NCBI GenBank assembly: GCA_963783865.1
Contig: CAWAPD010000001.1
Coordinates: 372,001 to 436,000 of the forward strand
Reading direction: 5' to 3'
Origin: CAWAPD01 sp963783865
Lineage (GTDB): Bacteria > Actinomycetota > Thermoleophilia > UBA2241
DNA length: 64,000 bases
Each line of letters starts with the position of its first letter. Position 1 is the stretch's first letter. Made by a program: the position numbers and the translations under genes. Under the pieces are notes generated by a model, which was not told where the DNA came from, searched no databases, and saw only the letters and a list, made by a program, of their open reading frames with translations. Shown piece after piece: positions 42,375 to 51,072 of this stretch.

Positions 42375-43648
42375 AGGTCGTCCACTACCTCAACCAGTTC
42401 TTCGCCGGTCTCGGGGCCGAAGAGGCCGCCGGTTCGCCTCCGGTGCGCCTCGAGGGCGCCGTCGGCCCGGGCCGGGGTCTGGGTCTCGAGATCGCCGTGA
42501 CGCTGGCCTGCGGCGACGACTTCTTCAGCGAGCGCGAGGAGGAGGCGCTGCAGCGCCTCCTCGCCTGGCTCGACGAGGAGCGCCCCGATGTGCTCGTCTG
42601 CGGTCCCGCCTTCGGATCCGGCCGCTACGGCTACGCCTGCGGCACGCTCGCGCGCGAGGCCGCCCGCCGCGGCACGCCTGCGGTATGCGGCATGCACCCC
42701 GACAATCCCGGCGTCCTGGCCGCGGAAGGCGCCGCCTACATCGTGGCGACGCAGGACCGGGTGGCGGGCATGCGCGACGCCCTGCCGGCGATGTCGGCCC
42801 TTGCGCGCCGCCTGGCCGCCGGCGAGCCCATCGGACGCCCCGACGAGGAGGGGTACCTGCCGCGCGGGCTGCGTCGCAACGAGCTCGCGGACCACACGGG
42901 CGCCGAGCGCGCCGTCGAGGCGCTGCTCGCCAAGCTCGCCGGCGACACACGCACCGAGATCGTCGTCGCCGTCGACGATGTTCGGCCGCCGGCGCCGGTC
43001 CCCGACATGGCGTCGGCCGTCGTGGCCCTCGTGACCGAGTCCGGGCTCGTGCCCCGCGGCAACCCCGACCGGCTCGAGTCCAATCGTGCGCACGCGTGGT
43101 TCGCCTACGGGCTCGACGGCGTGGAGCGGCTCGATGCCACCGGCTGGGAGACGGTGCACGGCGGCTACGACGTGACCCACGCCAACGACGACCCCGACCG
43201 GCTCGTGCCGCTCGACGCGGTCCGGCGGCTGGAGCGCGACGGCCGGATCGGCCGTCTCCACGAGACCTTGTACACGACGACCGGCAACTCGACGCCGGTC
43301 GCCACCTCGGCGAAGTTCGGCCACGAGATCGCCCAGCGGCTGCGCGACGCCGGCGTGCAGGCGGCCATCCTGACCGGGACCTGAGGGACGGGCACGCGTT
43401 GCGGGGCAACGCTGGCGAAGGAGATCGAGCGTCAGGGCATCGCTACGGTGTTCATCACCGCGCTGCCGACGATCGCCACCATGGTAGGCGTCAATCGCAC
43501 CCTGCGCGGCGTGGCCGTCACCAGCCCGGTCGGCGATCCGGCGCGCGACGCAGCAGACGAGCACGCCCTGCGGGTGCGCATGGTCGAGCGCGCGCTGACG
43601 ATGCTCGAGACGCCGGTGGAACGACCAACGGTATGGGAGGTCACGTGA
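42371..43648 (+). CDS. Glycine/sarcosine/betaine reductase component B selenoprotein (GrdB/F/H-like)
   Basis: Reading through the in-frame TGA at 43382 gives a 425-residue protein with Sec338 in AAILTGTUGTGTRCGATLAK, the GrdB/GrdF/GrdH Sec context. The frame stays open and family-like to the stop at 43648 (TVFITALPTIATMVGVNR). A hairpin 11 nt after the TGA supplies a plausible bacterial SECIS. The family has U-x-x-C after Sec; here it is U-G-T-G, so the partner Cys is lost. In component B the selenol attacks the substrate C-N bond and passes a carboxymethyl group to GrdA. GTG 42371 overlaps the previous stop. Confidence 0.88.
43382..43384 (+). other. Selenocysteine UGA codon of the GrdB-like protein
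   Basis: This TGA is recoded as Sec. The peptide on both sides matches component B, and the frame continues 88 codons to the next stop. Confidence 0.85.
43396..43412 (+). promoter_or_regulatory. Candidate bacterial SECIS hairpin
   Basis: A 7-bp stem (43396-43402 with 43406-43412) closes a GGG loop and starts 11 nt after the Sec codon, close to where SelB-bound hairpins lie. Confidence 0.55.
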
Positions 43649-43673
43649 TCATCTTGCTCGTGGGGAGAGGGTC

Positions 43674-44987
43674 GTGAGCCGCCGCGCTGGGATCCTGGCG
43701 GCAGCGCTCGTCCTCGACCACGTTCCCGATCTCGTGCGGTACGGCTCGAAACCGGCGCGCGAACAGCGGCGCTTCGAGGAAGTCGCAGGTTCGCTGCGCA
43801 CCTTCGACGAAGCGGTCGCCTATCCGCCCAACCAGGTCTTCATCGGCAACCTGCGCCCGGAGACCCTGTGGGAGATGCCTCGTCCCTGGTGGCAAGACCC
43901 GTGCGGCGGCGCGCCGGAGGGACCCTTCGGCGAGATCATGGACCAGCGTCGCTTCTACGAGCTCATGGAGGAGGTCGACCTCTTCGACCTCCTCCATCTC
44001 GGCGAGTCGCCCGATCCCGATCGTGGCGACCTCGGTCTCTACCAAGGGGACGTCGTGGTCGGCGCGTTCTCTCGCGCCCACGACGTCGACGAGGCGCTCA
44101 GCGCCCGCGCCCTTCTCGACAATCTCGCCTGCAAGGCCAGCGGCGTGCATGCGTTACGTGTCCTCGTCGGACGGCTCGGCATCGACCCCGAGTCGATCGG
44201 CTACGTCGTCGGCGCCGGCGAGGAGGCGGTCGGCGATCGCTACAACCGCGGCGGAGGCGCGATGGCCAAGGCGATCGCCGAGTCCTGCGGTGTGGTCAAT
44301 GCCAACGGCAGCGACGTGAAGGCCTTCTGCACGGCGCCGGTGCACGCGCTCGTCATCGCCGGGTCTCTCGTCGAGTCGGGGACGTTCGAGCGCGTCGCCG
44401 TGGTCGCCGGTGGGTCGCTGGCCAAGCTGGGCATGAAGTTCAAGGGCACCGTCGACCGCGGCGTCCCCATCCTCGAAGACGTGCTCGGCGGGATGGCGAT
44501 CCTCGTGGGACCGGCCGAGCCCGGCGAGCCCGTCCTGCGGCTGGACGCCGTGGGTCAGCACCGCATCGGCAGCAACTCGTCGCAGCAGACCCTTCTCCAG
44601 GAGGTGGTCGCGCGGCCGCTCGATCGCCTCGGGCGCAAGATCGCCGACATCGACGTGTACTCCACCGAGCTGCACAATCCCGAGATCACCGAACCGGCCG
44701 GGGGCTACGACGTGCCCGAACGCAACTACAAGCTGCTGGCGGCGTTGGCGGTCATGCGCGGCGAGCTGACGCGCGAGGACATGGAGCGCTTCTGCCACCA
44801 GCGTGGCATGCCCGGCTTCTCGTCGACGCAAGGCCACATCGCCTCGGCCGTTCCCTGGGTGCCGCACGCGCTGGACCGGTTCCGCAGCGGCGAGCTGCAC
44901 TCGACGATGCTCATGGCCAAGGGCAGTCTGTTCCTGGGGCGCATGACCCAGATGTGGGATGCGATCTCCGTGATCATGGAGGTGTGA
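43674..44987 (+). CDS. grdC: Glycine reductase component C beta subunit-like (GrdC)
   Basis: The 437-residue protein has the GrdC start pattern (HVPDLVRYGSKP, SFDEAV-like segment AYPPNQVFIGNLRPE). A ketoacyl-synthase-like core carries AFCTAPVHALVIAGS with a candidate active Cys, HNPEITEPAGGYDVPERNYK and ends LGRMTQMWDAISVIMEV. GrdC with GrdD releases the acetyl group from the GrdA selenoether as acetyl phosphate. No GrdD gene lies here and the protein is shorter than clostridial GrdC (about 510). GTG 43674 follows GGGGAGAGGG. Confidence 0.85.
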   Translation: MSRRAGILAAALVLDHVPDLVRYGSKPAREQRRFEEVAGSLRTFDEAVAYPPNQVFIGNLRPETLWEMPRPWWQDPCGGAPEGPFGEIMDQRRFYELMEEVDLFDLLHLGESPDPDRGDLGLYQGDVVVGAFSRAHDVDEALSARALLDNLACKASGVHALRVLVGRLGIDPESIGYVVGAGEEAVGDRYNRGGGAMAKAIAESCGVVNANGSDVKAFCTAPVHALVIAGSLVESGTFERVAVVAGGSLAKLGMKFKGTVDRGVPILEDVLGGMAILVGPAEPGEPVLRLDAVGQHRIGSNSSQQTLLQEVVARPLDRLGRKIADIDVYSTELHNPEITEPAGGYDVPERNYKLLAALAVMRGELTREDMERFCHQRGMPGFSSTQGHIASAVPWVPHALDRFRSGELHSTMLMAKGSLFLGRMTQMWDAISVIMEV

Positions 44988-45311
44988 ATGGCCGTCGAGG
45001 CTTCATCGGAGACCTACGAGGGGCTGGTCGCGGACGGCAGCGTGCTGGCCGACTTCTGGGGGCCGCAGTGTGTGCCCTGCCTGGCCCTCATGCCGGCCGT
45101 CGAGCAGCTCGAGGAGCGGTTCGACGGCCGGCTGAAGCTCGTCAAAGTCAACGCGTCCGAGAACCGTCGCCTGTGTCTGACGCTTCGCGTTCTCGGCCTG
45201 CCGACGTTCATCCTGTACCGCGACGGCGTCGAGATCGAACGCCTGACCGGAAACCCGACCGCGGCCGACATCAAGGCGGCCGTCGTGAAGCTTGTGGAAG
45301 GAGGTGCTTGA
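44988..45311 (+). CDS. Thioredoxin (reductase-system electron donor)
   Basis: A 107-residue thioredoxin fold with VLADFWGPQCVPCLALMPAV (C28, C31) and the cis-proline segment LPTFILYRDG. It starts directly after the grdC stop and ends one base before grdA. In glycine reductase systems thioredoxin reduces the selenide-sulfide of GrdA after each turnover, which explains its place here. The CVPC active site differs from the common CGPC. Confidence 0.9.
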   Translation: MAVEASSETYEGLVADGSVLADFWGPQCVPCLALMPAVEQLEERFDGRLKLVKVNASENRRLCLTLRVLGLPTFILYRDGVEIERLTGNPTAADIKAAVVKLVEGGA

Positions 45312-45776
45312 GTGGAACTCCGCGGCAAGAAGATCATCGCCCTCGGCGAGCGCGACAGTGTCGGCGGCGAGGCCATCGCCGACTGCGTGCGCTCGGCCGG
45401 TGCCGAGGTCGTCATGATCGAGACGGAGTGCTTCGTCTGAACGGCCGCCGGAACGATGGATCCCGAGAACCAGAGCCGCATCAAGGCGACGGTGGAGCGC
45501 TACGGGGCCGACGACATGATCGTCGTCCTCGGAGCCGCCGATCCGTGGGCCATCGAGATGGCGGCCCTGACCGTCACCGAGGGTGACCCGAGCTTCGTGG
45601 GTCCATTGGCAGGAGTCCCGTTGGGACTCCCCGTCGTGCACATCTTCGAAGATGAAGTCAGATCACAGGTCGACCCGGCCATCTATGAGGACCGTGTCGG
45701 CTTCGTCGAGCTGGCCGTCGACAGCGACGCCGTGAGGGCGGCCATGAAGAATCTCAGAGGCGAGGCAGAACGATGA
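45312..45776 (+). CDS. grdA: Glycine reductase selenoprotein A (GrdA)
   Basis: GTG 45312 follows AAGGAGG with a 7-nt spacer. Reading the in-frame TGA at 45438 as Sec43 gives a 154-residue protein with TECFVUTAAGTMDPENQ, the diagnostic GrdA motif. LGAADPWAIEMAALTVTEGD and FVGPLAGVPLGLPVVHIFED follow, all matching GrdA over its usual length. Cys40 and Sec43 form the redox pair. GrdA carries the carboxymethyl group from component B to component C. Last gene before a long hairpin terminator. Biosynthesis needs selABCD elsewhere in the genome. Confidence 0.95.
45438..45440 (+). other. Selenocysteine UGA codon of GrdA
   Basis: In-frame TGA within the conserved CFVU context. Both flanks are GrdA-like, so this is recoding and not a nonsense mutation. 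A clear SECIS stem was not identified by eye. Confidence 0.92.
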
Positions 45777-45815
45777 GGCGGGGGCGGGCCGGCCTGCGGC
45801 CGGCCCGCCCCCGCC
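45777..45815 (+). terminator. Hairpin terminator after grdA
   Basis: A perfect 18-bp stem (45777-45794 with 45798-45815, 3-nt loop) starts immediately after the grdA stop. It separates the grd operon from the SMP-30 operon. Confidence 0.7.
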
Positions 45816-45839
45816 CGGCCCGAGCGGAGGGCGGACGCC

Positions 45840-46685
45840 ATGCTTGATACCTTCACGATCCTGACCGAGGATCTCGATCACCCCGAAGACGTCGTCTGGG
45901 ACCCGGTCAGCGGCCGCCTCTACGCGGGCGGCGAAGCCGGCCAGATCTACGCCGTGACCCTCGACGGTGACGTGGAGCAGGTGGCCGACACAGGCGGTGG
46001 CCTCCTCGGCCTCGCGGTCGACGCAGCGGGCACCATCTTCGCCTGTGACGAGGGCCGCGCGGAAGTGCTGCGCATCGACCCTCGGAGCGGCGCCGTCGAG
46101 ATCTACTCGTCCGGGGTCGAGGGCGCGCCCATGATCGAGCCCAACTACTGCGCCTTCGACGCTGCCGGCAACCTCTACGCGACCGACTCGGCCGACTGGG
46201 AGGAGCGGAACGGCTCGATCTACCGCATCGCGCCCGGGGGCGAGACCACCGTCTGGTCGCGGGCCCTGCGCCGCTACCCCAACGGCTGCTGCTTCGACGC
46301 CGCCGGCACGTCGCTCTACGTCGTCGAGTCCAGCCTGCCGGGTGTGTGGCGCCTGCCCGTGCTTGCCGACGGCTCCGCCGGCGACCCCTCGCTCGTCGTC
46401 GAGCTGCCCATGCCCTCGGTGCCGGACGGGATCGCGTTCGACGATGCGGGCAGGCTCTACATCGCCTGCTACCGGCCCGACCGCATCTATCGCTTCACGA
46501 CGGGAGGCGGTCTGGAGATCTTCGCGGACGACCCCCTGGGCATGAAGCTCAACACGCCGACCAACGTCGCCTTCGCCGGCCCCGAGCTCGATCTCATGGT
46601 GATAGCCAACGTCGGCGAATGGCACCTGCTCGCCGGTGACGTCGGCGCCCGCGGCCTGTCGCTCAACTACCCGGCACTCGGCTAG
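45840..46685 (+). CDS. SMP-30/gluconolactonase-like beta-propeller protein
   Basis: A 281-residue, six-bladed SMP-30/LRE-type protein without signal peptide. It has HPEDVVWDPVSGRLYAGGEA at the start, MIEPNYCAFDAAGNLYATDS, YPNGCCFDAAGTSLYVVES and PDGIAFDDAGRLYIACY, which supply the usual metal-site Glu, Asn and Asp positions. The family hydrolyses sugar lactones and related esters. First gene of a four-gene set with an SDR, an MBL-fold hydrolase and a binding protein. No operator copy was seen ahead of it. Confidence 0.82.
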   Translation: MLDTFTILTEDLDHPEDVVWDPVSGRLYAGGEAGQIYAVTLDGDVEQVADTGGGLLGLAVDAAGTIFACDEGRAEVLRIDPRSGAVEIYSSGVEGAPMIEPNYCAFDAAGNLYATDSADWEERNGSIYRIAPGGETTVWSRALRRYPNGCCFDAAGTSLYVVESSLPGVWRLPVLADGSAGDPSLVVELPMPSVPDGIAFDDAGRLYIACYRPDRIYRFTTGGGLEIFADDPLGMKLNTPTNVAFAGPELDLMVIANVGEWHLLAGDVGARGLSLNYPALG

Positions 46686-46723
46686 GAAGCCGCTCTCGCG
46701 GGGGCGGCGAGAAAGGGGGACCC

Positions 46724-47524
46724 GTGGGTCGTTTCGACGGGAAGAACGTCATCGTCACGGGATGCTCGAGCGGCATCGGCTGGGCGATCGCGCATGCCTT
46801 CGTCGACGATGGCGCCACCGTCTACGCGGTCGCACGGCGTGGTGAGCTCCTGGAACGCATGAGGGAGGCGTCGTCTGCCCCCGAGCGTATCGTCACCGCC
46901 GTCGCCGACGTGGGGGTACCGGACCAGGCGCGCGGCATGGTCGGCGACGCCGTCGCCCGGCTGGGCCGCGTCCACATCCTCGTCAACAATGCGGCCATCA
47001 TGCCCTACGGCGCCGTCCTCGAGATGCCCGAGACGACCTGGCGCGCCACCTTCGCGGTCAATCTCGACGGGCCCTTCTACGCCGGTCAGGCGGCTGCGCG
47101 GCACATGGTCGAGCAGGGTGGCGGGGTGATCGTCAACATCGCCTCAGCCAACGCCTTTCGAGTCGAGTCGCCGGCCGCCAACTACAACACGTCCAAGGCT
47201 GCCCTCGTCATGATGACGCGCTGTTTCGCACACGAGCTCGGGCATCTCGGCGTGCGCTGCAACTGCGTGGCGCCCGGTCAGACGGTCACCCCCGAGGCCG
47301 AGGTCGAGCTGACGCCGGAGGAGTTCCACCGCGAGTTCGTCGAGTACTGCAGTCGGGTGCCGTTGCGGCGTCCGGCGCAGCCTCGCGAGCAGGCTGCAGT
47401 GGTCCTCTTCCTGGCTTCCGACGAAGCCTCCTACATCAGCGGCGAGACGATCGTCGTGGACGGCGGCGAGCTCACCGGCGAATGGTACGACCCTGCCGAC
47501 AACCCGCCGGTGCCGGGGCCGTGA
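46724..47524 (+). CDS. Short-chain dehydrogenase/reductase
   Basis: The 266-residue classical SDR has VTGCSSGIGWAIAHAF (cofactor loop), LVNNAAI, NIASAN with Ser, YNTSKAALV (Tyr-x3-Lys) and ISGETIVVDGGEL. No acidic residue clearly fixes NAD over NADP. GTG 46724 follows AAAGGGGGA. It lies between the SMP-30 and MBL-fold genes and may oxidise the hydroxy compound whose lactone or ester these hydrolyse, which is inference. Confidence 0.88.
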   Translation: MGRFDGKNVIVTGCSSGIGWAIAHAFVDDGATVYAVARRGELLERMREASSAPERIVTAVADVGVPDQARGMVGDAVARLGRVHILVNNAAIMPYGAVLEMPETTWRATFAVNLDGPFYAGQAAARHMVEQGGGVIVNIASANAFRVESPAANYNTSKAALVMMTRCFAHELGHLGVRCNCVAPGQTVTPEAEVELTPEEFHREFVEYCSRVPLRRPAQPREQAAVVLFLASDEASYISGETIVVDGGELTGEWYDPADNPPVPGP

Positions 47525-47567
47525 TCGCGTTGCCGGTAGCCTCCACGCAACCGGCACGGAGCTGGTC

Positions 47568-48383
47568 GTGACGGACGACCGCACCGACCTTCCGATCGTC
47601 CGCGACTGGTTCACGGCCACCGTCGTCGACGCGAGAACCGTCCTGTTCACAGAGCCGCGGGTCGACGAGTTCCTTCGATCGAACATCTGGTTCGCGCGCG
47701 GGCACGACCGGGACCTGGTGATCGACACCGGGAACGGCATCGCCCCGCTGATGCCGGCGGTGCGCGCCGTCCAGGGCCTTGCGGGCAAGCCGATCGTCGC
47801 CGTCGCCACGCATGCGCACTCGGACCACATCGGCGGCATGCACGAGTTCGCCGTACGGCTCGTCCATCGCCTCGAGGCAGCCGATCTCGAGCACGCCAGC
47901 GACGCCGCCTGCCTGGTGACCGGCGACTTCGCCGAGGAGCTGAAGCTGGAGATCGCCGCCGCGGGTCTGACGCTGCCCGATGTGCTCATCGATGCGCTGC
48001 CGCGCGAAGGATTCGACCCGGCTGCCTTCTCGATCGTCCCCGTCGCCCCGACGCAGGTCATGAAAGAGGGTGACGAGATCGATCTCGGGGATCGCGCGTT
48101 CTCCGTGCTGCACCTCCCGGGCCACTCGCCCGGCAGCATCGGCCTGTGGGAGCCGGTCACCGGGACCCTGTTCTCCGGCGACGCCGTGTACCGCGACGGG
48201 CCGCTGCTCGACGAGTTGCCCGGCAGCGACGCGGCCGCGTACGCGGAGACCATGAAGAGGCTCATCGACCTGCCGGTGACGACCGTACACGGCGGTCACG
48301 ATCCCAGCTTCGGGCGCGCGCGCCTCGTCGAGATCGCCGAAGGCTATCTCGCCCGGCGCGCACGCCCGTCACCATCCAGCTAG
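47568..48383 (+). CDS. Metallo-beta-lactamase-fold hydrolase
   Basis: A 271-residue MBL-fold protein with ATHAHSDHIGGMHEF (H-x-H-x-D-H), LHLPGHSPGSIGLW (His), LFSGDAVY (bridging Asp) and VHGGHDPSFGR (final His), so a two-metal site is intact. It is related to glyoxalase II and lactonase-like proteins. The substrate is unknown. GTG 47568 has GGAG 6 nt upstream. Confidence 0.88.
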   Translation: MTDDRTDLPIVRDWFTATVVDARTVLFTEPRVDEFLRSNIWFARGHDRDLVIDTGNGIAPLMPAVRAVQGLAGKPIVAVATHAHSDHIGGMHEFAVRLVHRLEAADLEHASDAACLVTGDFAEELKLEIAAAGLTLPDVLIDALPREGFDPAAFSIVPVAPTQVMKEGDEIDLGDRAFSVLHLPGHSPGSIGLWEPVTGTLFSGDAVYRDGPLLDELPGSDAAAYAETMKRLIDLPVTTVHGGHDPSFGRARLVEIAEGYLARRARPSPSS

Positions 48384-48401
48384 CGACTACTCGAGGGGGT
48401 C

Positions 48402-49535
48402 ATGGTGAACACTTCTCGTGCTTGGCGGCTCTGCCGGGTCGCTCTCTACGTTCTCGGCGCCGTTGCGGCGGCGTCGCTGGTCGCGTCGTGCGGCGGCTCC
48501 ACGACATCGCCGACGTCACCGTCGTCCGGCGCGCCGAGCGCCACGCAAACCGCGGGGCTTTCGGGGCGACTGAGCCTGTTCGGCTACGAAGACGGGTTCG
48601 TCCCGCAGGCGATCGCCGGCTTCAAGAAGGCCAACCCCGGCCTCAAGGTATCGACGGCGTCCTTCGGCACCAACGACGAGGCGGTAGCCAAGATGCGGGC
48701 CGGCTTTCGCGTCGACGTGGTCGACGTGTGCGTCGAAGAGACTCCGCGCATGGTCAAGCTGGGGCTCCTGCAGCCTCTCGACACGTCCCGGATCGTAGGG
48801 TGGTCCGACATCGTTCCGGCCCTGCAGACCATTCCCGGCGTGGTCATCGACGGCAAGACCTACATGCTGCCCGACAGGGGCGGGACGGGCGGCATCCTCT
48901 ACAATCCCAAAGAGGTGCCCCAGGGCGTCGCTTCGTGGAAGGCGCTGTTCGAAGACCCGGCCCTCAAGGGGCGGGTCACCCTGGAGGACTCCCCCGCCAC
49001 GGTGATCCCGGTCGCGGCGCTGGCGCTCGGCTACAAGGATCCCTTCCACCTCTCGGACAGCGATCTGAGCCGGATACAGGAGTACCTGCTGGCTCACAGA
49101 TCGCAGATCAGGACGTTCTTCAACGGCGACGCGGACTTCCTCAACCTCTACAAGAGCGGCGAGATCGTGGCCGGCTTCGCCTGGCACGACTACAAAGCGT
49201 CGGCGGAGCGTGAGGGCGTACCGGCCGAGTACGTGGTGCCGACGGAGGGTCAGCTGGCCTGGGTGTGCGGCTGGGGCATCGCCACCGACGCCCAGAACAT
49301 GGACGCCGCCTACGCGGCCCTCAGCTGGTACAACTCCACTACGCCGCAGGCCTACTACGCCAAGGCCTACACCTACTGGGTCTTCAACCGCAAGACGCTG
49401 AGCGTGCTGCCGCAGAAGCTGATCGACACCATCGGTCTCGACCACCCGGAACAGCTTCAGCACGCGATCCCGCTCGTCATCCCGGACAACTACGACCGCT
49501 GGTTGCGGGTCTACCAGGCCGTCAAGAGCAGCTGA
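48402..49535 (+). CDS. PotD-type solute-binding lipoprotein
   Basis: A 377-residue paralog of the proteins at 38922 and 51210. It has lipobox SLVASC, LSLFGYEDGFVPQAIAGFKK, RVDVVDVCVEETPRM, YMLPDRGGTGGILYN and LRVYQAVKSS. The GGTGG at the ligand loop replaces DAG(P/V)TG of its relatives, so specificity probably differs. GAGGGGGTC precedes the ATG. It closes the SMP-30/SDR/MBL operon and probably uses the permease encoded at 52346-55344. Confidence 0.85.
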   Translation: MVNTSRAWRLCRVALYVLGAVAAASLVASCGGSTTSPTSPSSGAPSATQTAGLSGRLSLFGYEDGFVPQAIAGFKKANPGLKVSTASFGTNDEAVAKMRAGFRVDVVDVCVEETPRMVKLGLLQPLDTSRIVGWSDIVPALQTIPGVVIDGKTYMLPDRGGTGGILYNPKEVPQGVASWKALFEDPALKGRVTLEDSPATVIPVAALALGYKDPFHLSDSDLSRIQEYLLAHRSQIRTFFNGDADFLNLYKSGEIVAGFAWHDYKASAEREGVPAEYVVPTEGQLAWVCGWGIATDAQNMDAAYAALSWYNSTTPQAYYAKAYTYWVFNRKTLSVLPQKLIDTIGLDHPEQLQHAIPLVIPDNYDRWLRVYQAVKSS

Positions 49536-49539
49536 GCGG

Positions 49540-49576
49540 TGGGGGGGCGGCCGCCGCACAGGCGGCCGCCCCCCCA
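49540..49576. terminator. Bidirectional hairpin between convergent operons
   Basis: A perfect 16-bp stem (49540-49555 with 49561-49576, 5-nt loop) lies between the stops of the binding-protein gene and the convergent SDR gene. Confidence 0.65.
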
Positions 49577-50338
49577 TCAACTCAGCGTCTCGCCACCGTC
49601 GATCACCAGGACCGCGCCGGTCATGAACGACGACGCCTCCCCGGCGGCGAAAGCGACCGCCTCGGCGATCTCCTCGGGTCGTCCGTAGCGCCTGAGCGGG
49701 ATCTTCGCGAGGGCCTCGGCGACCGTCTCCTCGTCGTCGTCGGCCGTCATCGCGGTCTGCACCCAGCCCGGAGCGACCGCGTTGACGCGGATGCCCAGGG
49801 GGGCGAGCTCGACGGCCAGCGAGCGCGCGAACATGTGGACGGCGGCCTTGGTGGCGTTGTAGGTCGGAGACGGGTCCTTCAGATCGACGACGATCCCGCT
49901 GGAGGAGCCGATGACGACGATGGCTCCGCCGCCGCGGACCGTCATCAGTCGGGCCGCGCCCTGCGCCGTGAGAAAGACGCCTCTGACGTTGGTGGCCATG
50001 TTCTCGTCGAAGACCGCGGGCGGCAGGTCGAGGATGGTGTAGTCCTCATCGGTCTCGATGCCGGCGTTGCAGACACAGACGTCGAGGCCTCCGAATCGGC
50101 GCTCGATCTCGGCGAACAGGTCTGCCACGTCGGTCTCGGAACCAACGTCGCAGGGCACGCCGAGAACCTGGCCGCCATCCGCGTCGAGCACGGCGACCGC
50201 GTCTGCCAGGCGCTCGGCGTTGCGACCGCAGATCGCCACTGCAGCACCTTCACGAGCGAACAGCGTCGCGGTCGCCAGCCCGATGCCGCTGCTGCCACCG
50301 GTGACGAGGGCCACCTTGTCGTGGAATCTCATGCTCAT
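49577..50338 (-). CDS. Short-chain dehydrogenase/reductase
   Basis: The 253-residue SDR has VTGGSSGIGLATATLF, CNAGIETDED, IGSSSGIVVD with Ser, YNATKAAVH (Tyr-x3-Lys) and MTGAVLVIDGGETLS. CGRNAER after the second strand suggests NADP preference. ATG 50338 overlaps the stop of the upstream Fe-S protein (ATGA) and follows GGGAAGGGAG. It is only distantly similar to the SDR at 46724. Confidence 0.88.
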   Translation of the reverse strand: MSMRFHDKVALVTGGSSGIGLATATLFAREGAAVAICGRNAERLADAVAVLDADGGQVLGVPCDVGSETDVADLFAEIERRFGGLDVCVCNAGIETDEDYTILDLPPAVFDENMATNVRGVFLTAQGAARLMTVRGGGAIVVIGSSSGIVVDLKDPSPTYNATKAAVHMFARSLAVELAPLGIRVNAVAPGWVQTAMTADDDEETVAEALAKIPLRRYGRPEEIAEAVAFAAGEASSFMTGAVLVIDGGETLS

Positions 50339-51063
50339 GCTCCCTTCCCGATCGTGGCGGCATCGCAGCCGGGGGTATGGCCGCCGCCAAAGGCTCGCGT
50401 CGTGTACGGACACGACCAGATGCAGATGCCGCAGATCTCGTCGAACTGGGGGAATCGCCGCTGGTGCCGGTCGCAGGCCTCACTGTCGTAGAGGACGTCG
50501 CGTGGCATCCCGGCGCGCCAGGACACGTCGCGTCCGGCTCCGGCCGGGCAGGCGTCGACGCAGGCGCGGCAACGGCCGCACCGACCATCGTCGATCGCTC
50601 GGCCGGCCGGCAACCGAAGGTCGGTGAAGACCGTTCCCAGCCGCACCGCGGACCCGAACTCGGGGGTGACGAGCAGCGCCGTCTTGCCGATCCAGCCCAG
50701 ACCGGCGCGAGTCGCGGCCGTCTTGGAGGGGAAGATGGGCGGGTCGTCGGGGCCGTCGGGAGCGTCGTCGTCGACACGCTCGCCGCACAGTCCACGCGCC
50801 TCGAGAAACCGCACCACCGCCTCTCCGGCCTCGATGAGTGCGGCGTTGATGCGCACGTACTCGGCGAGGTATGCCGGCGTGGGGCGGTTGCGGAGACCCT
50901 CGAGCGACGACGGACGCACGGCCATGAGGAACGAGATCGCGACCGGCAGCCGTGGGGCGAGAGGCATCGACCCGGCGTCACCGGCCACGCCCCAACGGTC
51001 GACTCCGTGGGCGGCGAGAATCGCACCGAGTTCTACGGCCGGGAGTGGCTGATGGTCTGCCAT
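50335..51063 (-). CDS. QueG-like double 4Fe-4S reductase homolog
   Basis: A 242-residue protein related to epoxyqueuosine reductase and the C-terminal region of reductive-dehalogenase-like proteins. It has GLGWIGKTALLVTPEFGSAV, then CGRCRACVDACPAGA and CGICIWSCPYTTRAF, two 4Fe-4S motifs. It is shorter than QueG (about 350) and is coupled to an SDR under an operator copy, not to tRNA genes. A substrate other than queuosine is therefore likely. ATG 51063 lies 9 nt after TATCGT with -35 TTGCCG 17 bp away, so it may be leaderless. Confidence 0.75.
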   Translation of the reverse strand: MADHQPLPAVELGAILAAHGVDRWGVAGDAGSMPLAPRLPVAISFLMAVRPSSLEGLRNRPTPAYLAEYVRINAALIEAGEAVVRFLEARGLCGERVDDDAPDGPDDPPIFPSKTAATRAGLGWIGKTALLVTPEFGSAVRLGTVFTDLRLPAGRAIDDGRCGRCRACVDACPAGAGRDVSWRAGMPRDVLYDSEACDRHQRRFPQFDEICGICIWSCPYTTRAFGGGHTPGCDAATIGKGA

Positions 51064-51072
51064 GACGCCTCG

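Noticed and set aside
42371..43384. GrdB-like ORF ending at a TGA, which could be called a truncated gene
   Set aside because: The TGA lies in the conserved Sec context, and homology continues in the same frame to 43648 with a hairpin just downstream.
45312..45440. Short ORF ending at TGA, with a separate ORF from 45456
   Set aside because: Both halves match GrdA and join at CFVU. The internal ATG at 45456 is residue 49 of one protein.
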